A stretch of 18,593 nt of DNA from Methylobacterium sp. (GCA_021154065.1 JAJKJG010000072.1:1-18593); one strand, 5' to 3'; shown: positions 7,457 to 16,994, numbered from the stretch's first letter. Numbers and translations: made by a program. The notes: a model not told the origin generated them from the sequence alone.

Positions 7457-7864
7457 ATGCGTCGCTCCGGGCTTCTCACGGCGAGCGCGCTCGCCACGCT
7501 TCTTTCCGTCCCGGCTCTTGCGTCTCCGTGCGAGGATCACATTCGCGCTCTCGAAGCCCGCATCGACGACGCTTCGAGCAAGGCTGCCGCGCTCTCCGGC
7601 GGCGGCGAGGGCGTCGCGGCGTCGCGGCAGGCGCAAGCCATGCAGGCCGACGCGCAGCGCCAGGCATCGGGCGGGGCGGTGCAGAAGCTGCCCGAGCACG
7701 ACGTCAAGGCCACGTCGGCGGTGACCCCGCTCGCCGGCGGCGACAGGCCGATGAAGGCGAAGGCGGCGCTCGACCGGGCCCGAGCCCTCGACCGGGAAGG
7801 CAACGCGGCCGGCTGTTCCGAAGCCGTCGCCGAGGCGAGGCGCGAGCTCGGTCCGGCGCAGTAA
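7457..7864 (+). CDS. small secreted protein of unknown function
   Basis: A 135-residue product with an N-terminal Sec-type signal peptide (MRRSGLLTASALATLLSVPA) and probable cleavage after Ala22 in ALA-SP. The mature part begins CEDHIRALEARIDDAS, a helical stretch. A low-complexity Ala/Gly/Gln-rich middle follows, then a C-terminal helical segment (ALDRARALDREGNAAGCSEA) that ends near the stop. This order (signal, one Cys-containing helix, linker, helix with a GNAAGC-like motif) resembles hypothetical periplasmic proteins common in Hyphomicrobiales. The two cysteines, one in each helical part, could form a disulfide. ATG 7457 is chosen over in-frame upstream starts because it gives a proper signal peptide and follows GGGAGAGG. 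Function is unknown. Confidence 0.75.
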   Translation: MRRSGLLTASALATLLSVPALASPCEDHIRALEARIDDASSKAAALSGGGEGVAASRQAQAMQADAQRQASGGAVQKLPEHDVKATSAVTPLAGGDRPMKAKAALDRARALDREGNAAGCSEAVAEARRELGPAQ

Positions 7865-7969
7865 CCCGAACGTTATTTCCTTTTGGGCCCAACCGGGCGC
7901 AGGCTCCATCGCACCTGGTTGCCTGAGCCGCAAATTGCGCGGCGCCTTACGTCCTCTGGAGAGACCGCC

Positions 7970-8428
7970 ATGCCAACTCTCGTCGTGAACGGGACGGAGC
8001 GCTCCTACGACGGCGATCCGGACATGCCGCTGCTGTGGTATCTCCGCGACGAGCTCGGCCTCACGGGGACGAAGTTCGGCTGCGGCATCGCCCGATGCGG
8101 CGCCTGCACGGTCCATCTCGACGGGTCCCCGGCGTTCGCCTGTCAGACGCCGATGTCGACCGCCCTCGGCACGAAGATCACCACCATCGAAGGGCTTTCG
8201 CCGGACGGCGACCACCCGGTCCAGGTCGCCTGGCGCGATCTCAACGTCGCGCAGTGCGGCTACTGCCAGGCCGGGCAGATCATGCAAGCCGCCTCGTTTC
8301 TCAAGGACACGCCGAATCCGAGCGACGAGGACATCGACACCATCATGAGCGGCAACATCTGCCGCTGCGGCACCTATCCCCGCATCCGCGCCGCCATCAA
8401 GCAGGCCGCGAAGGGAGCCCGGCCATGA
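7970..8428 (+). CDS. [2Fe-2S] subunit of a molybdenum hydroxylase (IorA-like)
   Basis: Small electron-transfer subunit of the xanthine dehydrogenase family, 152 residues, the usual size for isoquinoline 1-oxidoreductase alpha-type subunits. The N-terminal plant-type ferredoxin domain carries one cluster on Cys38, Cys43, Cys46 and Cys58 ([11 protein letters not shown]). The C-terminal helical domain carries the second on Cys96, Cys99, Cys131 and Cys133 (CGYCQAG and CRCGTYPRI). ATG 7970 has TGGAGAGA just upstream and matches the family start; an in-frame upstream start at 7883 would add 29 atypical residues. Its TGA overlaps the ATG of the next gene (ATGA). It has no export signal, yet its partner has a Tat signal, so it would be exported by hitchhiking on the folded complex. 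The 105-base gap before it holds short palindromes at 7883-7892 and 7929-7939 but no gene. Confidence 0.92.
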   Translation: MPTLVVNGTERSYDGDPDMPLLWYLRDELGLTGTKFGCGIARCGACTVHLDGSPAFACQTPMSTALGTKITTIEGLSPDGDHPVQVAWRDLNVAQCGYCQAGQIMQAASFLKDTPNPSDEDIDTIMSGNICRCGTYPRIRAAIKQAAKGARP

Positions 8429-10716
8429 CGAACCACGGCTTCGTGCTCGCGAACGTCAGCAGGCGCTCGTTCCTCGGCGGCGTCGCCGCCGGCTCACTCG
8501 TGCTCGCGGTCGGGCTGCCCGGCGGGGCCGGCGCGCAGGAGAAGAAGTTCGGCGCCGACGGCATGCCGCAAGGCTGGCGCGATGACCCGCGCATCTTCGT
8601 CGCCATCGCCCCCGACGGTACGGTCACCGTGACCTGCCACCGGCAGGAGATGGGACAGGGCGTGCGCACCTCGGTCGCGATGGTGGTCGCCGACGAGCTC
8701 GAGGCCGACTGGTCGAAGGTCCGCATCGCGCAGGCGCCGGGCGACGAAGCGCGCTATGGCAACCAGGATACCGACGGCTCGCGCTCGCTGCGCCACTTCT
8801 TCATGCCCTTGCGCCGCGCCGGCGCCGCAGCCCGGACCATGCTCGAGCAAGCTGCCGCCCAGCAATGGGGCGTGCCGATCTCGGAAGTGAAGGCTACGGA
8901 CCACGCCGTCGTGCACGCGGCGACGAAGCGCACGCTCGGCTACGGCGCGCTCGCCGCCGCCGCGGCGGCGCTGCCGGTCCCGGCGCGCGAGACGCTGAAG
9001 CTGAAGGACCCGGCGTCGTTCCGCTACATCGGAATCGACAAGGTGGTCGGGCTCATCGACAACCGCGACATCACGACCGGCAAGGCGATCTACGGGATCG
9101 ACGCGCGCGCCGAGGGGATGCTGCACGCCGTCGTCGCGCGCCCGCCGGTCTTCGGCGGCAAGGTGAAGAGCGTCGATGACGCCGACGCCCTGAAGGTGCC
9201 GGGCGTCGTCAGGGTGGTGCGGATCGACGCGCCGCCGATCCCGTCGGAGTTCCAGCCGCTCGGCGGCGTCGCCGTCGTCGCCCGCAACACCTGGGCCGCG
9301 ATGCAGGGCCGCGACAAGCTCAAGATCGTGTGGGACGACGGCCCGCACGCCGCCTATTCGTCCGACACCTACCGCGCCGAACTCGAGAGCGCGGCGCGCC
9401 GGCCCGGGAAGGTCGTGCGCGAGCAAGGCGACGTGAATGCCGCGATGGCAAAGGCGGCAAAGCGCGTCGAGGCCGAGTACTACATCCCGCACCTGGCGCA
9501 GTCGCCGATGGAGCCGCCGGCGGCGCTCGTGCGCATCAGGGACGGCAAGTGCGAGGCCTGGGCCTGCGTGCAGGCGCCGCAGACGACGCGCACGCGGCTC
9601 GCCGAGCGCCTGGGGCTGAAGGAGGAGAACGTCACCGTCAACGTGACGCTCCTCGGCGGCGGCTTCGGCCGCAAGTCGAAACCCGACTTCGTGATCGAGG
9701 CCGGGCTCCTCAGCCAGGCGATGGACGGCGCTCCCGTGAAGGTCACCTGGACGCGCGAGGACGACCTTCATCACGGCTTCTATCATACCGTGTCCGTGGA
9801 GCGGATCGAGGCCGGCCTCGACGACAAGGGGCTGCCGGTCGCCTGGCTGCACCGCAGCGCCGCGCCGACCATCGGCTCGATCTTCGCTCCCGACCCGAAG
9901 CACGAGCTGCCGTTCGAGCTCGGCATGGGCCTCGTCAACACGCCGTTCGCGATCCCGAACATCCGGGCCGAGAACCCGGAGGCCGTGGCGCATGCCCGGA
10001 TCGGCTGGTTCCGGTCGGTCTCGAACGTTCCGCACGCCTTCGCGATCCAGTCCTTCGTCGCCGAGCTCGCGCATGCGGCCGGACGCGATCCGAAGGACTA
10101 CCTGCTCGATCTGATCGGCCCGGCGCGCCTCATCGATCCGACGGCGATCGGCGACGTCTGGAACCATGGCGAGGATCCGAAGCGCTACCCGATCGACACC
10201 GGCCGCCTCAGGCGCGTCGTCGAAACCGTGGCGGACGGCATCCAGTGGGGCCGCAGCATGCCGAAGGGCAGCGGGCTCGGCATCGCCGGCCATTACAGCT
10301 TCGTCAGCTACGTGGCGGTGGCGGCGGAGGTACAGGTCGAGGCCGGCGGCAAGCTTGTCATTCCGCGGGTCGATATCGCCATCGACTGCGGACCGCGGGT
10401 GAACCTCGACCGCGTGCGCTCGCAAATGGAGGGCGCCGTCATCTTCGGGATCGGGCTCGCGACGACGGCCGAGATCTCCTTCAAGAACGGCCGGGTCCAG
10501 GAGAACAACTTCGACGGCTATGAGGTCACGCGGATGGATTCAGCGCCGCGCGAGATCCGCGTGCATGTGCTCCCGGCCGAGGACTACGGCCAGCCCCTCG
10601 GCGGGGTCGGCGAGCCCGGCGTTCCGCCCGTCGCGCCGGCGCTCGCAAACGCGGTGTTCGCGGCCACCGGGAAGCGCATCAGGAGCCTGCCGATTCGCAA
10701 TCAGCTTGCCTCATGA
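8425..10716 (+). CDS. molybdopterin-binding large subunit of a xanthine dehydrogenase-family oxidoreductase (IorB-like), Tat-exported
   Basis: Catalytic subunit, 763 residues, that in this family binds molybdopterin cytosine dinucleotide and hydroxylates aldehydes or N-heterocycles. The N-terminus carries a twin-arginine signal ([19 protein letters not shown], Arg13-Arg14) with likely cleavage after AGA near residue 37, so it acts in the periplasm. Cofactor-binding blocks are [20 protein letters not shown] (about 75-94), [12 protein letters not shown] (411-422) and [17 protein letters not shown], whose Glu730 is the expected catalytic glutamate. The segment ahead of the hammerhead-like domain (about 210-300) is the permuted arrangement typical of IorB-like proteins. 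It overlaps the [2Fe-2S] gene by four bases. No cytochrome c subunit, FAD subunit or XdhC/MobA-type maturation gene lies nearby, so the electron acceptor and cofactor insertion must be supplied elsewhere. Substrate is undetermined. Confidence 0.92.
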   Translation: MTNHGFVLANVSRRSFLGGVAAGSLVLAVGLPGGAGAQEKKFGADGMPQGWRDDPRIFVAIAPDGTVTVTCHRQEMGQGVRTSVAMVVADELEADWSKVRIAQAPGDEARYGNQDTDGSRSLRHFFMPLRRAGAAARTMLEQAAAQQWGVPISEVKATDHAVVHAATKRTLGYGALAAAAAALPVPARETLKLKDPASFRYIGIDKVVGLIDNRDITTGKAIYGIDARAEGMLHAVVARPPVFGGKVKSVDDADALKVPGVVRVVRIDAPPIPSEFQPLGGVAVVARNTWAAMQGRDKLKIVWDDGPHAAYSSDTYRAELESAARRPGKVVREQGDVNAAMAKAAKRVEAEYYIPHLAQSPMEPPAALVRIRDGKCEAWACVQAPQTTRTRLAERLGLKEENVTVNVTLLGGGFGRKSKPDFVIEAGLLSQAMDGAPVKVTWTREDDLHHGFYHTVSVERIEAGLDDKGLPVAWLHRSAAPTIGSIFAPDPKHELPFELGMGLVNTPFAIPNIRAENPEAVAHARIGWFRSVSNVPHAFAIQSFVAELAHAAGRDPKDYLLDLIGPARLIDPTAIGDVWNHGEDPKRYPIDTGRLRRVVETVADGIQWGRSMPKGSGLGIAGHYSFVSYVAVAAEVQVEAGGKLVIPRVDIAIDCGPRVNLDRVRSQMEGAVIFGIGLATTAEISFKNGRVQENNFDGYEVTRMDSAPREIRVHVLPAEDYGQPLGGVGEPGVPPVAPALANAVFAATGKRIRSLPIRNQLAS

Positions 10717-10814
10717 CGGGGTTGGGGCGGGGAGCCGCATCGCGACCCGGAACGTGCCCTCGACGAAAACGAGGCATGGATCGTCGATCGGCTTTATGAC
10801 ATGAAGCGCTGAGC

Positions 10815-10832
10815 CCGCTCGCTCGAGAGCGG
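10815..10832. terminator. short hairpin after the molybdenum hydroxylase operon
   Basis: CCGCTC (10815-10820) pairs with GAGCGG (10827-10832) across loop GCTCGA. It lies in the 175-base gap between the oxidoreductase operon and the serine hydrolase. There is no T-tract, so the terminator role is doubtful. Confidence 0.25.
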
Positions 10833-10891
10833 CCGTCGCGGAAACGGTGCCGCGGCAAGATCTGGCCTGACCAACGAACCGGAGAAAACGC

Positions 10892-12130
10892 ATGCTCGGA
10901 CCTCGCGCTGCCGTGGGGCTGTCGCTGTTCGCGATCCTCTGTGTTTCGCCGCAACTCGCGACCGCCCAGACGGCAGGTGCGAGTTATTTTCCAAGCGCGG
11001 ATTGGGAACGGAGAACCCCGGCCGAGGCGCGCATCAGCGAAGCCCTGCTGAAGCAGGCCGTCGAGGCCGCGATCGCTGGCGAGACGAAGGCTCCGCGCGA
11101 CCTCGTCATGAACCACTACCAGACGTTCGGCCGCGAGCCTTTCGGGTATGCCATCGGGCCGATCCGCGAACGCGGCGATCCGACCGGGATCGTCGTCCAC
11201 GGCGGCTATATCGTCGCCCAATGGGGCGACGTGAACCGCGTGGACATGACGCACAGCGTGACCAAGAGCATGCTGTCGAGCGTCGTCGGCGTCGCCTACG
11301 ACCGTGGCATGATCAAGAGCCTCGACGACCCGGTGAAGGACTACGTCGGCCCGGTGCAGGTCTACAATCCGCTCCCGGCCGCGAACAAATCGGATCGCAT
11401 CGGGTCGAGCGACCTGATCTTCCCGTTCGAGGGCCCGCACAACTCCCAAATCACCTGGGACCACATGCTGCGTCAAACCAGCGACTGGGAAGGGACGCTT
11501 TGGGGCAAGCCCGACTGGGCCGACCGGCCCGGCGAAAACCCGGCCCAGTGGACCACCCGGCCGCGCAACAAGCCGGGGACGGCCTACAAGTACAACGACA
11601 CGCGTGTGAATGCCTTGGCCCTGGCGACGCTGAACCTCTGGCGACGGCCGCTGCCGCAGGTGCTGAAGGAGAACATCCTCGATCCGATCGGTGCGTCGAA
11701 CACGTGGCGCTGGTTCGGCTACGAGAACTCGTGGGTGATCCTGGACGGCAGCGTCGTCCAGTCGATGACCGGGGGAGGGCACTGGGGCGGCGGCATGTAC
11801 ATCAACGCCCTGGATATGGCGCGTTTCGGGTACCTGACGCTGCGGCGCGGCAAGTGGAAGGATCGCCAGCTTCTGTCGGAGCAGTGGATCGCGCGGGCGC
11901 TCACGCCCACCGGCCCGGAGCCGACCTACGGGTTCATGAACTTCTTTCTCAACACGAACCAGAAGCTATGGCCGAGCGCGCCGGCGAGCGCTTTCGCGCA
12001 TATCGGCAACGGCACCAACCTCGTCTACGTCGATCCCGAGCATGACCTCGTGGCGGTCGCGCGCTGGATCGACAACAAGGCCATCGACGGGTTCCTGCAG
12101 AAGCTCATCGCCGCCGTCGAGAACAAGTGA
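10892..12130 (+). CDS. secreted serine hydrolase of the beta-lactamase/esterase (class C) family
   Basis: A 412-residue periplasmic protein with a Sec signal peptide (hydrophobic core at about 8-20, likely cleavage after Ala25 in ATA-QT). The catalytic SxxK motif is Ser122-Val-Thr-Lys125 in HSVTKSMLSS. The second motif, usually Tyr-x-Asn, appears as Tyr234-Asn-Asp236 in YKYNDTRVN. The third, in place of KTG, is His370-Ile-Gly372 in AHIGNGTN. This combination suits EstB-like esterases, D-aminopeptidases or other hydrolases of the family rather than a true beta-lactamase. The ATG at 10892 follows GGAG (10881-10884). It appears to be a single-gene unit with no partner on either side. Substrate cannot be predicted from sequence. 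Confidence 0.87.
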   Translation: MLGPRAAVGLSLFAILCVSPQLATAQTAGASYFPSADWERRTPAEARISEALLKQAVEAAIAGETKAPRDLVMNHYQTFGREPFGYAIGPIRERGDPTGIVVHGGYIVAQWGDVNRVDMTHSVTKSMLSSVVGVAYDRGMIKSLDDPVKDYVGPVQVYNPLPAANKSDRIGSSDLIFPFEGPHNSQITWDHMLRQTSDWEGTLWGKPDWADRPGENPAQWTTRPRNKPGTAYKYNDTRVNALALATLNLWRRPLPQVLKENILDPIGASNTWRWFGYENSWVILDGSVVQSMTGGGHWGGGMYINALDMARFGYLTLRRGKWKDRQLLSEQWIARALTPTGPEPTYGFMNFFLNTNQKLWPSAPASAFAHIGNGTNLVYVDPEHDLVAVARWIDNKAIDGFLQKLIAAVENK

Positions 12131-12215
12131 TGTTGAGAACGCCGAGGTCCAGCGGTCGGAGCGTCTGTTGCCGGCCCGTTCTTGAGCGGGGTTCCGCATC
12201 TGGCGCGTGAAGGCC

Positions 12216-12239
12216 GGCCGCCCTTCCCGGTGAGCGGCC
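12216..12239. terminator. possible hairpin downstream of the serine hydrolase
   Basis: GGCCGC (12216-12221) pairs with GCGGCC (12234-12239) around a 12-base loop, about 85 bases after the hydrolase stop and ahead of the CIRCE element. It has no T-tract. The rest of 12131-12270 shows nothing I can name. Confidence 0.25.
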
Positions 12240-12270
12240 GCGCCACTTCGCTCAGGGGCCAACTTCGTTG

Positions 12271-12297
12271 TTGGCACTCAGCCCCTTAGAGTGCTAG
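12271..12297. promoter_or_regulatory. CIRCE operator (HrcA-binding site) of groESL
   Basis: TTGGCACTC (12271-12279), a 9-base spacer (12280-12288), then GAGTGCTAG (12289-12297). This matches the CIRCE consensus TTAGCACTC-N9-GAGTGCTAA with one change near each outer end; the seven inner pairs GCACTC/GAGTGC plus flanks are kept. CIRCE is the binding site of the heat-shock repressor HrcA, and its place 47 bases ahead of groES fits that role. The left arm can double as a -35 box (TTGGCA, 12271-12276) and CTAGAG (12294-12299), 17 bases later, as a -10 box. The repressor would then cover the promoter itself. Confidence 0.93.
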
Positions 12298-12343
12298 AGC
12301 AGGCTTCCGCAGCGAAGCTGCACTGGCATTGGAGGCATTGCCG

Positions 12344-12673
12344 ATGAAATTCCGTCCGCTGCATGACCGCGTCGTCGTCCGCCGCATCGACGCCGAGGAG
12401 AAGACCAAGGGCGGCATCATCATCCCGGACACGGCGAAGGAAAAGCCCCAGGAAGGCGAGATCATCGCCGCCGGTCCCGGCGCCCGCGACGAGAGCGGCA
12501 AGATCGTCCCGCTCGACGTGAAGGCCGGCGACCGGATTCTCTTCGGCAAGTGGTCGGGCACCGAGGTGCGCATCGATGGCGAGGATCTCCTGATCATGAA
12601 GGAGAGCGACATCATGGGCATCGTCGAGCAGACGATCGCGAAGAAGATCAAGAATCTCGTCGGCGCGGCCTAG
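12344..12673 (+). CDS. groES: co-chaperonin GroES
   Basis: The 10-kDa lid of the GroEL folding chamber in the cytoplasm. The product is 109 residues. It begins with the family start [14 protein letters not shown], continues with the mobile loop ([20 protein letters not shown]) that docks on GroEL, and has the conserved [14 protein letters not shown] and [16 protein letters not shown]. Most GroES end shortly after IMGIVE; here about 13 further residues ([14 protein letters not shown]) follow, a modest extension as in some rhizobial copies. The ATG at 12344 is set by the family N-terminus and by GGAGG at 12331-12335; an in-frame TTG at 12329 overlaps that site and is not a credible start. It is co-transcribed with groEL (33-base gap) and controlled by the CIRCE element. 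Confidence 0.97.
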   Translation: MKFRPLHDRVVVRRIDAEEKTKGGIIIPDTAKEKPQEGEIIAAGPGARDESGKIVPLDVKAGDRILFGKWSGTEVRIDGEDLLIMKESDIMGIVEQTIAKKIKNLVGAA

Positions 12674-14353
<1,680 letters not shown>

Positions 14354-14376
14354 CCGCCCCCTCGTCGGAATCGAAG

Positions 14377-14403
14377 AGGCCCCGGAGCGATCCGGGGCCT
14401 TTT
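14377..14403 (+). terminator. intrinsic terminator of the groESL operon
   Basis: AGGCCCCGG (14377-14385) and CCGGGGCCT (14392-14400) form a perfect 9-bp stem with loop AGCGAT, 23 bases after the groEL stop. TTT followed by CCTT comes next, and AAG ahead of the stem can extend pairing into the T run. This is the only clear rho-independent terminator in the window. Confidence 0.9.
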
Positions 14404-14466
14404 CCTTGGCGCTTCGCTTTCGGGCTATCCGCCGCCGCTTCCCGCCCGATAGGCCTCGTATTCCTG

Positions 14467-14790
14467 TCACGTCATGCCGGCAGGCGGCGTCGGCCGCCCC
14501 GGCCGCGAATATCCGTCCCAACCCGGATGGCCCCGATCCCAACCGCGTTGGCCGCGCCCGCGAAGGGAGCCGGTTTCGTCGAGGTCACGCCGATAGGCCC
14601 GCTCCTGCCAGCCGGGCTGAGGCCGAGCGGCACCCCAATCCCGGCGATGCCCGTAGCGCTCTGCGTATTCGCCCGCCGTCATGCCGGGCGGGGGCGGCCA
14701 GGGCATATAACCTTGCGCCGCCGCCGGCGCGGTGGACAAGAGCGGCGCGCCGCCGATCGCGAGCGCCAGCACGAATGCACGCTGCCACAT
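14467..14790 (-). CDS. small secreted Pro/Gly/Arg-rich protein, possibly truncated at its C-terminus
   Basis: A 107-residue hypothetical protein with a Sec signal peptide (AFVLALAIGGAPLLSTAPA) likely cut after Ala25 in AAA-QG. The mature part opens with WPPPPGMTAGEYAERYGHRR. An Arg/Gly/Trp-rich middle with repeats such as RGQRGWDRGHPGWDGYSRPG follows, and the end is PTPPAGMT. The PPxGMT ending repeats the PPPPGMT near the start. After the TGA at 14469-14467 the frame continues QEYEAYRAGSGGG to a TAG at 14427-14425, matching the EY that follows GMT in the first repeat. The ATG at 14790 is certain from an exceptionally strong Shine-Dalgarno. Function is unknown; it may be a periplasmic or envelope protein. 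It lies between groEL (convergent) and the coiled-coil gene (divergent). Confidence 0.72.
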   Translation of the reverse strand: MWQRAFVLALAIGGAPLLSTAPAAAQGYMPWPPPPGMTAGEYAERYGHRRDWGAARPQPGWQERAYRRDLDETGSLRGRGQRGWDRGHPGWDGYSRPGRPTPPAGMT

Positions 14791-14791
14791 T

Positions 14792-14802
14792 GGATCACCT
14801 CC
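14792..14802 (-). promoter_or_regulatory. very strong ribosome-binding site
   Basis: On the minus strand this reads GGAGGTGATCC, complementary over 11 bases to the 3' end of bacterial 16S rRNA. Its GGAGG part ends seven bases before the ATG at 14790. It fixes the start of the small secreted protein and argues that the gene is, or recently was, well translated. Confidence 0.8.
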
Positions 14803-14912
14803 ACCCCGGCAACGGGTGAAATCGGCGCGCGTTCCGTCCCGGCGCCCTCACGCATCGTTAACCGCGCGCGCGCATTCTGAGCTCATCGCTCCTCACAGTA
14901 CCCGAGGCGTCC

Positions 14913-15320
14913 ATGCTTCATCTGCTCCGCCGGACCGAACGGTCTTTCCTCATCGGTTGCGGCCTTGGTCTTGCGGCTGTCGTCGGCTGGAGCAGCTTTG
15001 CCTATTCGGCCTGGTCGTCGCGCCGCTTGGCCGAGCAGGTCGGCAGCTTGACCACGGAGCGCAACGTGGTCCTCGCCAACCATCAAAAGCTGCAGCAAGC
15101 GACCGGCGAGCTGAAGCAGGTCGAGGCAAAGCTCGGTTCCGCGCGCGTCGAATACGGCCGATCGGTCGAGGCTTGGGCCGAAACACGCGCCAAACTCGCT
15201 GCCGCGCAGCAGGAGCTCGCCGCCCTGACGAAGCGCGTCGACCAAGCCCGGGACCGCGTGTCCCAGACCGGCAGCACGCGTCCCGCGGATGCGCCGAAGG
15301 CCGCGGCCCGCAAGCCCTGA
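14913..15320 (+). CDS. membrane-anchored coiled-coil protein of unknown function
   Basis: A 135-residue protein with one hydrophobic segment near the N-terminus (SFLIGCGLGLAAVVGWSSFA, about residues 11-30). A long charged helical stretch rich in Ala, Leu, Gln, Glu and Lys follows (about 38-115: LAEQVGSLTTERNVV, ELKQVEAKLGSARVEYG, KLAAAQQELAALTKRV), and the end is a Pro/Ala/Lys-rich tail. The heptad-like spacing of hydrophobic residues suggests a coiled coil held at the inner membrane. ATG 14913 is preceded by GAGG at fair spacing. Its convergent neighbour is the M81 peptidase, with a perfect palindrome between them. I do not recognise a named family; it resembles small hypothetical proteins found in rhizobia. 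The 122-base gap to the divergent secreted-protein gene holds a short alternating CG run and no gene. Confidence 0.72.
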   Translation: MLHLLRRTERSFLIGCGLGLAAVVGWSSFAYSAWSSRRLAEQVGSLTTERNVVLANHQKLQQATGELKQVEAKLGSARVEYGRSVEAWAETRAKLAAAQQELAALTKRVDQARDRVSQTGSTRPADAPKAAARKP

Positions 15321-15331
15321 TCGGCCCATCG

Positions 15332-15349
15332 AGCGGCGCGCGCGCCGCT
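15332..15349. terminator. 18-bp GC palindrome between convergent genes (possible bidirectional terminator)
   Basis: AGCGGCGCG followed directly by CGCGCCGCT is a perfect 18-bp palindrome in the 40-base gap between the stops of the coiled-coil gene and the M81 peptidase gene. It can fold into a GC-only hairpin on transcripts from both sides. No T-tract follows on either strand, so the role is inferred from position and symmetry. Confidence 0.45.
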
Positions 15350-15360
15350 GACTGGTTCTC

Positions 15361-16896
15361 TCAGGCGACCGCGACGTCGTCCGGAACGCGCCAGCTCATG
15401 TCGGGGTCGAGCGGCCAGATCGGCCGCGTGATGCCGGTCCACCGCACGCGCGTCAGCACCGGCGTCGCGAGCCCCGGACCGTCAACCTCCCGGATCTGCT
15501 CGTCGGTGAAGATATCGTCGAAGCCGGCCCGGAAGTGGCCGCGCGACTTCAGGACGAGCCCGCGCAGCGCCGGCACCCGGAGGCCGAGATGCTCCAGCAT
15601 CTCGGTGTCGAAGCACTGGTGCCGGATGGAGATGAAGACGGCGTCGAGCCGGCCGTCGAGCCGCAGCCAGGCCGACGGGCCGAGGCTGAAGCGCCGTCCG
15701 CCGATGGTGCCGCGCCGGCCGACGATCTCGCCGTCGCTCACTTGCATCACCTCCGCCTCCGCAGTGAGCCGCGCCGAGCCTGGGTCCGTCTCGTCGCGGT
15801 TGAGGAGGGCCGTGAAGCGCGCCCCGACGCCGCGCCGGTGCGCCTCCGCCACGAGCGGCGGATCGGTGTGGACCGCGAAGGCAGCGCCGGCGACGCCGGC
15901 GTCGAGGAAGCTCTTGAGGATGGCGGTCGTGTTGCCGCGTCCGCCGCCGCCCGGATTGTCGGCGACGTCGGCAAAGAGCAGGGCCGGCTTTGCCGGACCG
16001 GCGCTCGCGTCGAGCATGCGCCGCGTCGCCTCCTTGATCGAGAGCAGGCGAGGGGTGAAGCGGTGGCGCGCGCTCCACAGGTCCTGGGCGAGCTCGCGCG
16101 CGAGCCCGTCCGCCGCGGCCTGGTCGCCGCGGGCTGTGACGACGACGGACATGCCGGTCTTCGGCGAGTCGCCGAAGCTGAAATTGCCGAGCACCGAGAC
16201 GTTGAGGATCGGCCCGCCGACCCGGCTTTGGCCCTTGGCGATCGCCTCGCCGTAGGGGCCGCGGTCGGAGAGCAGCGCCACCTGCGGCGGCAGGATCGGC
16301 AGCTTGACGAAGGCCTTGGCGGTCCGCGTGCCGGCAAGGAGCTCGCGCATGGCGCGGCCGGCCTCGTGACCGCGGTCAGTGAGGTCGATATGGGGGTTGG
16401 TCAGGTAGGCGATGAGGAGATCGGTCGCCTCGACCATCCGGCGCGAGACGTTGGCGTGGAGGTCGAGCGTTGCCACGACCGGGACCCGCGGCCCGACGAT
16501 TGCGCGCACGGCCGCAAACAGCGTGCCCTCGGGATCGAGGTCGACGGTGCCGCGGCAGGCGCCATGCGCCTGGATGTAGACGCCGTCGACCGGGAGCGCG
16601 GCCCGCAGCCGTTCCTCGACGAGCCGCACGAAGCGGTCGAAGAAGCCCTGCTCGACGGGGCCGCTCGCGCCGGCGCTCGTCATCGCGAGCGGAACCGGCA
16701 GCCACGGCCCGGTCTCGTCCATGGCGCGGCAGAAGCCGACGAACCCGCCGGGATCGCGCGGCACCGGCGAGCGCGCGTCGACGACGATGTCCTCGCCTTC
16801 GATCCAGTGCTTCTGGCGGAACTCGGCCTCGTCCGCGACCGGGGCGAAGGCGTTCGATTCGAGCATGAACCCGATGAGCGCGATGCGTGGCGCCAT
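15361..16896 (-). CDS. M81-family metallopeptidase (MlrC/microcystinase C-like)
   Basis: A zinc-dependent amidohydrolase of 511 residues. The founding member, Sphingomonas MlrC, cleaves linear microcystin fragments; most relatives have unknown peptide-like substrates. The candidate metal and active residues are Glu13 (MLESNAF), His111 (QAHGACRGT), Asp145 and His147 (TLDLHANVS) and His169 (TNPHIDL). From His111 on they keep the spacing I recall for MlrC His150, Asp184, His186 and His208 (constant offset 39). The C-terminal MlrC_C-like domain includes FADVADNPGGGGRGNTT and ends near IRHQCFDTEML. At the N-terminus this protein has MLESNAF where many relatives have HHETNTF. No signal peptide is present, so it is cytoplasmic. 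A strong GGGGAGGAG precedes the ATG at 16896. It is divergent from a peptide-transporter binding protein, suggesting it acts on imported peptides. Confidence 0.9.
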   Translation of the reverse strand: MAPRIALIGFMLESNAFAPVADEAEFRQKHWIEGEDIVVDARSPVPRDPGGFVGFCRAMDETGPWLPVPLAMTSAGASGPVEQGFFDRFVRLVEERLRAALPVDGVYIQAHGACRGTVDLDPEGTLFAAVRAIVGPRVPVVATLDLHANVSRRMVEATDLLIAYLTNPHIDLTDRGHEAGRAMRELLAGTRTAKAFVKLPILPPQVALLSDRGPYGEAIAKGQSRVGGPILNVSVLGNFSFGDSPKTGMSVVVTARGDQAAADGLARELAQDLWSARHRFTPRLLSIKEATRRMLDASAGPAKPALLFADVADNPGGGGRGNTTAILKSFLDAGVAGAAFAVHTDPPLVAEAHRRGVGARFTALLNRDETDPGSARLTAEAEVMQVSDGEIVGRRGTIGGRRFSLGPSAWLRLDGRLDAVFISIRHQCFDTEMLEHLGLRVPALRGLVLKSRGHFRAGFDDIFTDEQIREVDGPGLATPVLTRVRWTGITRPIWPLDPDMSWRVPDDVAVA

Positions 16897-16909
16897 CCTG
16901 TCTCCTCCC

Positions 16910-16994
16910 CCGGCACGGCCGATCCGGCGCGAACTATGGCGCGTCCCGCTGCCGCGCGGCTAGCCCGCCCGCCAGCATTGCGCGCCCGTGCCGG
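16910..16994. promoter_or_regulatory. 9-bp inverted repeat in the divergent M81/binding-protein intergenic region
   Basis: CCGGCACGG (16910-16918) and CCGTGCCGG (16986-16994) are exact reverse complements, with a 67-base spacer. They lie inside the 150-base gap that must hold both divergent promoters. They could be paired operator sites for one regulator, but a chance match in GC-rich DNA is not excluded. Confidence 0.25.

Noticed and set aside
7883..7969. Upstream in-frame start for the [2Fe-2S] subunit
   Set aside because: It would add 29 atypical residues, while ATG 7970 has a good ribosome-binding site and matches the family start.
8494..10425. 643-codon minus-strand open frame across the molybdopterin subunit
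   Set aside because: It is antisense to a complete conserved gene, has biased composition (Arg, Asp, His, Val) and shows no recognisable domain.
10711..10893. 60-codon minus-strand frame in the gap after the molybdopterin subunit
   Set aside because: Its C-terminal part reads somewhat like real protein (VIKPIDDPCLVFVEGTF), but there is no known family, no clear ribosome-binding site and no conserved partner; support is too thin to call a gene or relic.
14862..14873. Alternating CG run as a special structure
   Set aside because: It is a short run expected by chance in such GC-rich intergenic DNA.
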